Positions 39,479 through 48,208 of a stretch of 64,000 bases of DNA are shown here, in pieces. Origin of the DNA: Thermosipho sp. (in: thermotogales) (lineage in GTDB: Bacteria > Thermotogota > Thermotogae > Thermotogales > Fervidobacteriaceae); NCBI GenBank assembly GCA_030153605.1, contig JASKLO010000006.1, forward strand, positions 1 to 64,000. The letters are read 5' to 3'. Numbering within the stretch: the first letter of the stretch is position 1; every line of letters begins with the position of its first letter. A program made the translations under genes and the position numbers. A model generated the notes under the pieces. The model saw only the letters and a program-made list of their open reading frames with translations. It made no database searches and had not been told where the DNA came from.

Positions 39479-40230
39479 GATATCTAAATGTATTCAAAGG
39501 AACGCTGTTAAGAACTTTTTCAGAATTAAAACGTTATTATTTAAATACTTTGACTTCCTTTGCAATAATGACAATGATTTTTTATTTCATTATTGTTGGA
39601 ATAAATAAATTTGGAAATCCAGCAGTCCTTGGTGAAAGTATTCAAGCAATTGCAATTGGTTATGTTGTTTGGATGGCTTTAATTGGTACTGTTACGGATC
39701 TTTCGTGGACTATAATTAATGAAATGAGTATAGGGTTGATAGAACAATCTTTTATTTCCCCAATTGGACCAACGTTAATTTACTTATCTTACCAACTTTC
39801 AAATTTTATTTTTGTTATTCCACTGGAAATTATCATAATGATGATTGTTTTTAAAATTGCTGGTATATCAATTTTAATTCCTCCTATATTTTTAATTGTG
39901 CTTATGTTGTTAATGATACAGGGATATGGAATTGGTCTAATGATTGCAGGAGTTACTCTAAGATTTAAAAGAACTCAGGCAATTCTTAATTTAATTCAAT
40001 TTGGAATTATAGGAGTTTTAATGGGCAATTATAAAGGAATATGGAAATATGTTGTCCCTGCAAATGGATTTGTCAGAATACTTAGAAATATTATTAATAA
40101 TAATAGGACTACTTTAAATGACTGGCTTTATATGTTTGTTTCATCTGCTATGTATATAATTATTGGGATTTTGGTATTTGATTTTTTTGCAAAACTTGTA
40201 AGAAAAAGAGGGGAAATTGCACAATATTAA
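39475..40230 (+). CDS. ABC-2 type transporter permease
   Basis: Six-TM ABC-2-like permease overlapping the ATPase gene by 4 nt. Confidence 0.85.
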   Translation: MRYLNVFKGTLLRTFSELKRYYLNTLTSFAIMTMIFYFIIVGINKFGNPAVLGESIQAIAIGYVVWMALIGTVTDLSWTIINEMSIGLIEQSFISPIGPTLIYLSYQLSNFIFVIPLEIIIMMIVFKIAGISILIPPIFLIVLMLLMIQGYGIGLMIAGVTLRFKRTQAILNLIQFGIIGVLMGNYKGIWKYVVPANGFVRILRNIINNNRTTLNDWLYMFVSSAMYIIIGILVFDFFAKLVRKRGEIAQY

Positions 40231-40251
40231 AATATAAATTCAACTATTTTC

Positions 40252-40289
40252 AACATGGCCTTTATTTTATTGAGGCCATGTTTTTTTTT
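40252..40289 (+). terminator. Intrinsic terminator
   Basis: AACATGGCCT...AGGCCATGTT + T-run. Confidence 0.85.
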
Positions 40290-40597
40290 CATAAGTATTA
40301 TATTTATGAAATTTTTTATTTGATCGTTATTATCACAAACACTTTTAATTCGATGAATATTAAAATTTATGAAATATTATCTTAAATATTTGTAACATAA
40401 TAGTATAACAATACATCAATTTGCAATGATATAATCAAAAATGGTATAATCATATCCTAAAGTGGTCAATATTTTATTTTTTTGTTGCGTTATTTTAGTT
40501 ATAAAAATCATAGAAAATTTATAGATTTTCTCTTTTTTTATATATATTTTTAATTGTGTTGAGAACTTATTAATATATATTTTTGGGGGGGATTTAA

Positions 40598-41875
40598 GTG
40601 ACAAAAACACCTTCAAAAACGGGGTTATTTGAAAAGAATTTTGTTTTATATACTTTGGGAAGACTTGTTTCAGTAATAGGTTCTGGAATTCAAATTGTAG
40701 CTATCCCTCTCTATATATTGGATATAACAGGTTCTGGCGCTGCTATGGGAATATTCACGCTTCTTGGAATGATTCCAAGACTTTTGGCAGCTCCTTTTGC
40801 AGGGGTCATTGGTGATAGATGGAACAGAAAAAATATAATGGTATGGACCGATTTTTTGCGAGGTATTTTAATTCTTTATTTGGCGTTATTGGCATTTAGT
40901 AATACGTTAAATTTAATAGTTTTATTTGTAGTTCAGGCAATAGTTTCGATATTTGATGGTTTTTTTGCAGCTGCAACAGGTGCGATGCTCCCTGATATAG
41001 TTCATAAGGAACATTTGAGAAAAGCAAATTCCATACTGGGCTCTGTAAATTCATTTTCTATGGTAATTGGTCCAATATTAGGTGGTATTATTTATGGTGT
41101 TTTTGGAATATCTTTGGTATTTTTACTCAATGGTATTTCTTTTGTGGTATCAGCAATAAGTGAAATATTTATTACATATGAAGTAAAATTCAAAGGAGGT
41201 AAAAAACTTAATTTAAAACTCTTTTTTGTAGAGTTTAAAGAAGGTTTATTTTTTATATTTAAAAAACGTGAATTAAAGTATCTTGTTGTGTTTGCTATCA
41301 TTATTAACTTTTTGTTGTATCCACTTTATGAAGTTGTAGAACCTTATGTACTAAGACAGGTAGTGAAATTTAGTGCACAACAGTATGGATTTATACAAAC
41401 ATTTTTTACTGTTGGTATGCTTCTCGGAAATGTTATTTTAGCATCGTTTTTGAGTAAAATTAGAAGTAAAGTTCTCATGATTTCGGGTATTTTTTCGCAA
41501 ACAGCTATGCTTATTGTTTTTAGTATATTTATTTTTCCAAATATATTATCTCTATTTAGTAATTGGGGGTTTTTTGTTATTACTGGTATAATTTATTTTA
41601 TAATAGGGCTTTTTAACACGTTTGTAAATGTTCCAGTTTCAACTAACTTGCAATTGATGACTCCTTCTAATATAAGATCTAGGGTATTTGCTTCATTAGA
41701 AGTATTATTCCAGCTTATGATTCCACTTGGTGCAGTTTTGTATGGATTCTTGTTGGACTTTATTCCTTCTCATTTTATATTTTTGTCAATATCTCTTTCT
41801 ACTTTGATAACATCATTGATTTTTGTAATTATTTCTCCGGTTGAAATGTTTGAACCAAACATCGAAGAAACTTAA
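40598..41875 (+). CDS. MFS transporter (copy 2, close paralog of copy 1)
   Basis: Long near-identical segments with 37257..38543. Confidence 0.9.
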   Translation: MTKTPSKTGLFEKNFVLYTLGRLVSVIGSGIQIVAIPLYILDITGSGAAMGIFTLLGMIPRLLAAPFAGVIGDRWNRKNIMVWTDFLRGILILYLALLAFSNTLNLIVLFVVQAIVSIFDGFFAAATGAMLPDIVHKEHLRKANSILGSVNSFSMVIGPILGGIIYGVFGISLVFLLNGISFVVSAISEIFITYEVKFKGGKKLNLKLFFVEFKEGLFFIFKKRELKYLVVFAIIINFLLYPLYEVVEPYVLRQVVKFSAQQYGFIQTFFTVGMLLGNVILASFLSKIRSKVLMISGIFSQTAMLIVFSIFIFPNILSLFSNWGFFVITGIIYFIIGLFNTFVNVPVSTNLQLMTPSNIRSRVFASLEVLFQLMIPLGAVLYGFLLDFIPSHFIFLSISLSTLITSLIFVIISPVEMFEPNIEET

Positions 41876-41892
41876 ATGTGATTTGTTTTTGC

Positions 41893-42447
41893 TTACTTAT
41901 TTTTGTAATACTCTGTGATTATCTCAAATGCATTGTATAGTTCTTTAATTAGCATCTCTTTATCTTTTAAAGAAAGTTTTGGGTTTTGGTTAATTTTTTT
42001 GATTTTTCTATAAAGTAGCTCATCAATTTGAGAATAGGACATATTGGGTGAAGCACCTAATTTTCTAAATGCTGTCATTGTTTTTTCATCAAGACCTGCT
42101 TTTTTTAATTCTGATTCGACATTTTTCTTTGTTTGGTGAGTAATGTTTTTAAATATGGAGAAGAATATACTAATGATGATCAATGCAGGAATTATAGATA
42201 AAAATACTTTAAATAAAACATCTATTCCGTACAGTGGAGGGTAAAATTCCAAAGTAAATCTACTAAATAATGAAAAAAAAGTAAAGAAAAATACAAGACC
42301 AATTACTAATGAAACAATTGCAGAAATTATTTTTCCAATGTTTATTCCAGTTTTACGTCTAGAAGTTATTTTGCTAATTAGTAATATTATGAAGATAGTT
42401 ATGAAAAATATTGTAATTAAAGTTTGGATATTTAAACTTGTAACCAT
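41893..42447 (-). CDS. Hypothetical membrane protein
   Basis: N-terminal TM segments, hydrophilic C-terminus; no family recognised. Confidence 0.6.
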   Translation of the reverse strand: MVTSLNIQTLITIFFITIFIILLISKITSRRKTGINIGKIISAIVSLVIGLVFFFTFFSLFSRFTLEFYPPLYGIDVLFKVFLSIIPALIIISIFFSIFKNITHQTKKNVESELKKAGLDEKTMTAFRKLGASPNMSYSQIDELLYRKIKKINQNPKLSLKDKEMLIKELYNAFEIITEYYKNK

Positions 42448-42609
42448 GTGCAGATGTCCCTCCTCTCAATGGATTTGAATATCCATCCAATAAGTGCAAT
42501 CTATCTTTACAATATTTTATGTTACTATTTCTAATTCTAAGCAGGCGACTCTTCCAATGTTAGTATATCATGAAAAACATACTAAAAGATTCAAAAATCA
42601 AAAAATTAA

Positions 42610-42638
42610 TTGACACGCGTGGAAAAACATTATAAAAT
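42610..42638 (+). promoter_or_regulatory. Promoter of hydrogenase/phosphatase module A (TTGACA-N17-TAAAAT)
   Basis: TTGACA 42610-42615, TAAAAT 42633-42638. Confidence 0.7.
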
Positions 42639-42682
42639 AATTGTGAAAAAAATAACATTATATATTTTTAATAGGTGAGAAT

Positions 42683-42916
42683 ATGAAAATAAAAGTTTGT
42701 ATGGGAAGTTCATGTCATTTGAAAGGATCGTATAAAATTGTTGAAAAGATAAAAGAAATGAATATAGATAACTTAGAGCTAAAAGGTTCTTTATGTTTTG
42801 GAAATTGTGCTAATGGAATAAATATTGAAATAGATGGAGTTCTGATTCAAAATGTAACTCCAGAAAATGTGGAGGAAGTAATTAAAAACTTATTGAAAAA
42901 AGGTGATAAAAAATGA
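42683..42916 (+). CDS. Thioredoxin-like 2Fe-2S ferredoxin (NuoE-like)
   Basis: CMGSSCHLKGS ... CFGNCANG cysteine pattern. Confidence 0.85.
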   Translation: MKIKVCMGSSCHLKGSYKIVEKIKEMNIDNLELKGSLCFGNCANGINIEIDGVLIQNVTPENVEEVIKNLLKKGDKK

Positions 42917-44538
42917 GAGAGTATATAATTTCAGATGAAGCTAATTGTAAATATTGTTATAAATGTCTAAGAAATTGTCATGTAAAAGCAATTTCTTTTT
43001 CAGAAAATAGCTCAAGGGTGATTCCTGATGAATGTATTCTTTGTGGAAAATGTATAGAAATATGTCCTCAAAACGCAAAAAAAAGTGTGTATGATGCATA
43101 CAAACTAAAACAATTTTTTGGTTCCCCTTTTATTGTTTCAATTGCTCCTTCGTTTTTTGCACATTTTGAAAATCCTTTTAAAGTAATTGGATTTTTTAAG
43201 AAGAAAGGAGCTATTGTAAGTGAAACCTCAATTGGGGCGGAATTTGTATCAAAGGAATACAAAAATTTATATGAGGATCAATCAATTATAACAACATCTT
43301 GTCCAGTAGTTGTTGATTTTGTTGAAAAATATTATCCAGAATTTATTGAATATCTTGCTCCAGTAGTTTCACCTGCAATTGCTCATGCTAGATTTTTAAA
43401 AAAAGAATTTGGAAATTTACCTATAGTATTTCTTGGTCCTTGTATAGCAAAGAAAAAAGAATTAGAAGAAGAATTTGACTTGGTTTTAACATTTTCTGAA
43501 TTTGAAAAATTCATTGAAAATGAAAACGTTTACATATTTGATTTCAAAGAAATGTATCCTGATCCACCGTATCCTGAAAAAGCTCGTTTTTATCCAATAT
43601 CTGGAGGAATAATAAATACTGTAAATGGAAATTTTACCAATTTTATTTCAATCGATGGTATTGAAAATATAGCTAGATTTTTTGAAGCATCTATTCAATC
43701 AAATGAAAAATTTTTTGTAGAAATGTCAGCTTGTAATGGAGGATGTATTGAAGGACCTGGTATAGATAGAGAAAAAAGTATTCTTGAAAAAAAACAAAGA
43801 ATTGTGAATGCAATAAAGAAATTTTCTAATAATAAAAAGATATTAAATATAGAAAATTATCATCTTGATTTAAAAAGGACCTTTGAAAACAAAAAGAAAA
43901 AAGAGGAATTTACAGAAAAACAGATTAAACAAGTTTTAAAGTCAATTGGTAAGACAGAACCATCCAAGGAATTGAATTGTGGTGCTTGTGGATATAATAC
44001 TTGTAGGGAAAAAGCTATAGCAGTTTTGGAAGGAAAAGCTGAAAAAGAAATGTGTATAACTTATCTTATCGAAAAGGTTTCAAGTGTTAGTAATATGGTT
44101 GTTGAAGAAACACCGAATATAATTATTATCCACAAAGATGGAAAAATTACTTTTAAAAATAAGGTTGCAAGACTTTTATTTATGAGTTATTCGGATAAAA
44201 AAGTATATGAATTACTTCAAGAAATTATGAATAATGAAAAATCAATTTGTGATTTAACAATAAAAGGCGAAAAATATAGATTTTACAAAAAAACTTTTTC
44301 TCTACCAGAAGATAGTGGAGACGTTTTAATGCTTATTGACATCACAAAGCAAATGAAGCAAGAGGAAAAAATCAAACAGCTGAAGAAGGAAACAATCGAA
44401 AAAATAGAAGAAGTTTTAAACAAACAGATGCATCTTGCTCAAGAGATAGCGGGGTTATTAGGTGAATCAATTGCAGAAACAAAGACAAGATTTATGGAAT
44501 TCAAGAAATTTATGGAGGAAGAAAATGATAACTTGTGA
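42913..44538 (+). CDS. [FeFe]-hydrogenase-like sensory protein: 2x4Fe-4S + H-cluster domain + 4Fe-4S (CGACGYNTC) + PAS + coiled coil
   Basis: CKYCYKCLRNC, CILCGKCIEICP; TTSCP, LGPCIAKKKELE, EMSACNGGCIEGPG; CGACGYNTCREKA..C. Confidence 0.85.
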   Translation: MREYIISDEANCKYCYKCLRNCHVKAISFSENSSRVIPDECILCGKCIEICPQNAKKSVYDAYKLKQFFGSPFIVSIAPSFFAHFENPFKVIGFFKKKGAIVSETSIGAEFVSKEYKNLYEDQSIITTSCPVVVDFVEKYYPEFIEYLAPVVSPAIAHARFLKKEFGNLPIVFLGPCIAKKKELEEEFDLVLTFSEFEKFIENENVYIFDFKEMYPDPPYPEKARFYPISGGIINTVNGNFTNFISIDGIENIARFFEASIQSNEKFFVEMSACNGGCIEGPGIDREKSILEKKQRIVNAIKKFSNNKKILNIENYHLDLKRTFENKKKKEEFTEKQIKQVLKSIGKTEPSKELNCGACGYNTCREKAIAVLEGKAEKEMCITYLIEKVSSVSNMVVEETPNIIIIHKDGKITFKNKVARLLFMSYSDKKVYELLQEIMNNEKSICDLTIKGEKYRFYKKTFSLPEDSGDVLMLIDITKQMKQEEKIKQLKKETIEKIEEVLNKQMHLAQEIAGLLGESIAETKTRFMEFKKFMEEENDNL

Positions 44539-45664
44539 AGTAACTTATGCTTTTAAAAACAAAAAAGGCGAAGAAGTTTGTGGAGATACAGTAAGAATAA
44601 AAAAAAGTGAGGAGAAAACGATAGTAAGTGTTTCAGATGGACTTGGTAGTGGAGTAAAGGCAAATATTTTATCAACATTAACAGCTTCTATGGCCACTTC
44701 TATGGTATTTAATGGTTTGCCAATAGAAGAAGTTTTTGAATCAATATTGCTAACTTTACCAGTATGTAAGATACGAGGAATAAGTTATGCTACACTTGCT
44801 ACTTGTTTAGTGGAACATACCAAAAAAAAGTGTACAATAATAGAATATGAATTTCCAGTTTTATTTTATTTTCGAGGAAAAGAAATAATAGAACTAAAAA
44901 AGCAAAAAAAGATTGTAAAAGGTAAAGAGTTATATATAAGTAAAGTAGATGTAAAGGAAGGAGATTCAATTTTTTTAATGACCGATGGGATATCGCAAGC
45001 AGGAATGGGAACATCTATGTATCCCTTTGGTTTTGGGAATGAGAATATAGAAAAAGAACTGAAGAAACTTATAAACAAAAATACTTCTCACAAAGAAATA
45101 ACTCAATATTTAATTAGTCTTGCAGAGGAGCTTGATAAAGGGTCAAAAGGTGACGATGCAACAGTTGTTGCTTTGAAAATAAGAGAAAAAAATATACTTA
45201 CAATAATGGTTGGCCCCCCAGCAAAAAAAGAAAATGACGAATTTGTTGTGAGAAAATTGATAAATGCCAAGGGGAAAAAAGTAATATGTGGTGGAACAAC
45301 TGGACACATTGTGGAAAGGATAACTGGCGAAAAAATAGAAGTTGATTTGAACAGTGTTTCAACAAATTCTCCTCCTGTTGGTTATATGAAGGGAATAGAT
45401 CTCGTAACAGAAGGAATAATTACATTAACTCAAGTGTTTAGATATTATGAACATCAGTCAATGGAAATGGGGTTTGGAGCCAAAAGGTTAATTCAATTAT
45501 TAGAAAAAGCAGATGTTATAAACTTTTTCGTAGGAAGAGCAATAAATCCAGCTCATCAGAATCCTTTATTTACACATGATATTTCTTTAAAATTCAGGTT
45601 AATAAATGATATTGCAAAAATACTTAAGAAAAAGGACAAGATAGTTAATATAGAATATTTTTAA
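44525..45664 (+). CDS. SpoIIE/PP2C-like serine phosphatase with conserved C-terminal extension
   Basis: SVSDGLGSGVKANILSTLT; FLMTDGISQAGMG; GDDATVVALKI; then GPP..GKKVICGGTTGHIVERITG. Confidence 0.85.
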   Translation: MITCEVTYAFKNKKGEEVCGDTVRIKKSEEKTIVSVSDGLGSGVKANILSTLTASMATSMVFNGLPIEEVFESILLTLPVCKIRGISYATLATCLVEHTKKKCTIIEYEFPVLFYFRGKEIIELKKQKKIVKGKELYISKVDVKEGDSIFLMTDGISQAGMGTSMYPFGFGNENIEKELKKLINKNTSHKEITQYLISLAEELDKGSKGDDATVVALKIREKNILTIMVGPPAKKENDEFVVRKLINAKGKKVICGGTTGHIVERITGEKIEVDLNSVSTNSPPVGYMKGIDLVTEGIITLTQVFRYYEHQSMEMGFGAKRLIQLLEKADVINFFVGRAINPAHQNPLFTHDISLKFRLINDIAKILKKKDKIVNIEYF

Positions 45665-45755
45665 GTTTACTTACGTAAATATTTGTAAGTATTTATATCG
45701 TTTATTAATTTTTGTTTTTTACCAAAGATTCAAATGATCAAATTTATAAATTAAC

Positions 45756-46632
45756 ACCCTGGCCAATGTAAAAATTGTTTGTTAATAAGCCTAAGCATTC
45801 TGGAATGCGATACGAGAGCATCTATTAACATTGTTAACTGCACCAAGTAACATATATGTAATCTGTGCTTTTAGCGTCCTTTCATTCATTCCCCTTATCT
45901 TAATCCTTTGTTTTAACCTCTCAATAAACTACTCTATCGCCCATTTTTTGCTTTAAATAAGCTTATTTATTTCACTTTTCATAAATTCTTTTCCTTTCTT
46001 TCCTCTCGGTCTTACATATAATTTCATTCTATCTTTCATCTTCCTCCCGCTGCCAATATCCTCTATCTTCAAGTAGTATTGAATTTTTTACATCCTCAGG
46101 TAAAATTTCTGCTTACTCTATTTCTGAATATCCTCCTATTTCACAATCTATCAATATCTTTGCCTTTGTTTCATACAAAATGTGTAACCTTGTCTTCTTA
46201 TCTTTAATCTCTGTGCTGTCAATTACCAAAAGTGTTCCAAAAAATTTTTTCAATTTCTTACTTATCTTCTTTTTTGATAATCTTTTCAATCTGTAGTGTA
46301 TAGTTTGTCTTGATGGTAAATTATTTATCTTTATTCTTCCACAAGAAAGATAACGATATAATTTTCTCATTGACTGTATGTTAGTTAAATACATTAAGGT
46401 CAAAATCAATATGAAAATATGGTTAGGATATTTTCTTAAATACATTCTTTTAGATTTCTCAAAGAGTAAATTAGATAGTTTATTTACTAATTTTTGTGGT
46501 AAAATAAGTTTGAGTTGAATGTTATTCAAGGGGCTACACCTCCTTGTTGTATTGGCTACAAGAAAATCTTACCAGGGTGTAGCCTTTTTTTCTATATTTT
46601 TGTCTTAACTTCTTTTTTACATTGGCTAGGGT
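45756..46632 (-). mobile_element. IS element remnant with terminal inverted repeats
   Basis: ACCCTGGCCAATGTAAAAA at 45756 and inverted TTTTTACATTGGCTAGGGT at 46613-46632. Confidence 0.7.
45791..46529 (-). pseudogene. DDE-type transposase, disrupted by stops and a frameshift
   Basis: ORF 46113..46529 plus downstream ...MKDRMKLYVRPRGKKGKEFMKSEINKLI*SKKWAIE*FIERLKQRIKIRGMNERTLKAQITYMLLGAVNNVNRCSRIAFQNA*. Confidence 0.8.
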
Positions 46633-46677
46633 CAATGATAGAAAGATCTCTTGAAAATCTTATAGGGGGGTTAAGTT

Positions 46678-47481
46678 ATGATTAACATTTCCAAATACCA
46701 AGGCATAAGTCAGTTTGGACCAGCTTACAAGATTATGTTTGAGAATGATGTACATGCACCTGGGTCAGTAGATCGAATCTTGATGAAAAGCATGATACGA
46801 CTCTGCTCGGAAACTGCAGACTATCTCTATAGTAAATATACTCCAACGAAAAGCTTCTACCAAAAAGGTACATGCCCAAAATTGGAACAATATGTACAAC
46901 AAGTGATTTTAGGTTGCAATTCTGACGAAGAACGTATCGAAGCGATTGCACAATTTACCAGCAGCTTGCAAAGTAAAGTGAGTGATAACATAGATGCAAT
47001 GCGATTTGGTGGTTTTGAAGAAGAAATAATTGCGCGAGGTTCTGATATGTGCACTGATGTTGCAAGAGTTGGATGTGCACTTTGTCAGGTGGCTGGATTC
47101 CCTGCCCGAATAATCTATTTAATTGACACTGAGAAACCATATAGTGGACATGCAATTATTGAGGTCTATCGAGCTAAGGTTTGGGGTGCTGTAGATACAT
47201 TAACCAATGTCATCTACCGTAATGCGAGAGGTGAACCTGTATCTACATGGGACTTGATGAAAAATCCCGATCTTATAGAACGTCACTCGAGAGGTGTATT
47301 AACTCCATATACGACAACTAATCAGTTTCGTGGAGCAGCTATCTCAAATTATTTTGTGTGGGACAGAAAGAAGTACGATTATACTGAGAGTAAAATCAAT
47401 GATTACTATCGTTCCATCTTTGAGATGTCATTACAAGGTTGGCCTGGAGGACTAAGGTGGCTTCATGGAGAAGACAAGTGA
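46678..47481 (+). CDS. Transglutaminase-like domain protein
   Basis: GSDMCTDVARVGCALCQVAGFPARIIYL ... SGHAIIEVY ... WGAVDTLTNV (Cys/His/Asp pattern); GGGGGG Shine-Dalgarno. Confidence 0.75.
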   Translation: MINISKYQGISQFGPAYKIMFENDVHAPGSVDRILMKSMIRLCSETADYLYSKYTPTKSFYQKGTCPKLEQYVQQVILGCNSDEERIEAIAQFTSSLQSKVSDNIDAMRFGGFEEEIIARGSDMCTDVARVGCALCQVAGFPARIIYLIDTEKPYSGHAIIEVYRAKVWGAVDTLTNVIYRNARGEPVSTWDLMKNPDLIERHSRGVLTPYTTTNQFRGAAISNYFVWDRKKYDYTESKINDYYRSIFEMSLQGWPGGLRWLHGEDK

Positions 47482-47695
47482 CTTCTCCTAACAGAGTGAA
47501 TTGCGTCGTTCCATGATACTATAATCAAGTTCTTCTTCGAAAAACTTCAGATACGTTCAGGATGTAAAGTAGTATACTCTTCTAGGAGTCGAATGGATAT
47601 AATAAATATTGATAAAACATTCAAATTTGTTCATCAGAAAGGTAATAGGATTGACCAGTTGCGGTTACGTCGTGTACTTGGCAAAACTTTACATA

Positions 47696-47896
47696 ATGGC
47701 CGAAGTGGAAGAACTTTTAGGTTCTTATTAGTTTCCCGATGGAAGTTAGGACTACAAAGTCTCAGAAGATATAACTGAACGTATTGACTTACTTAGTGAA
47801 ATCATCTACTGGCTCCGATGACTTCGTGTGTTTGGGTTAGATGATAGTTTAAAGTTGCTCGTACTCTGGAATTTCTTGCTTCCATTCAGGCTCTAA
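47696..47896 (+). pseudogene. Possible decayed coding remnant
   Basis: MAEVEELLGSY*FPDGS*DYKVSEDITERIDLLSEIIYWLR*LRVFGLDDSLKLLVLWNFLLPFRL*: protein-like with three in-frame stops. Confidence 0.3.
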
Positions 47897-48208
47897 ATAG
47901 CTCATTTTACGAGACTGAAACTAATCTGTTTTACTTGCCTAACTAAACATATCTGATTTCATATTTTCGGCACCCTAGCCAATTCCATCAAATTTATAAA
48001 TTAAAATGTTTTTGTTATTTTAACATAATTTTAATAGAATATATGACAAAAAATTTTTTCGAAAAAACTTGGATTTTCTGCAAAAAATACCAATTTTAAT
48101 TTTTTAAGGAAATGGATAATAGATAATACTAAATCGAATAGAATGTACAATTAAAATTTGAAAAATATTTTATCTAAATATCTTAGAAAAATAAATTCGC
48201 TTTTGAAA

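Larger units (their letters stand above)
45737..48004. mobile_element. Decayed insertion bounded by 18-bp direct repeats ATCAAATTTATAAATTAA
   Basis: Perfect 18-bp copies at 45737-45754 and 47987-48004; IS remnant and foreign-looking gene between. Confidence 0.5.

Noticed and set aside
39414-39608. 64-aa ORF spanning the ABC ATPase/permease junction
   Set aside because: Out-of-frame overlap with two well-supported genes
46113-46529. ORF reported as intact 138-aa protein
   Set aside because: It is only the N-terminal part of a transposase; downstream homology continues after stops and a frameshift, so reported as a pseudogene
46733-47155. Minus-strand ORFs inside the transglutaminase-like gene
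   Set aside because: Shadow ORFs; the plus-strand frame has the catalytic pattern and Shine-Dalgarno
47593-47778. 61-aa plus-strand ORF
   Set aside because: Composition not protein-like; another frame with stops looks like the real decayed gene
45737-48004. CRISPR-like repeats around the insertion
   Set aside because: Only two copies of the 18-bp repeat 2.2 kb apart; no array anywhere in the window
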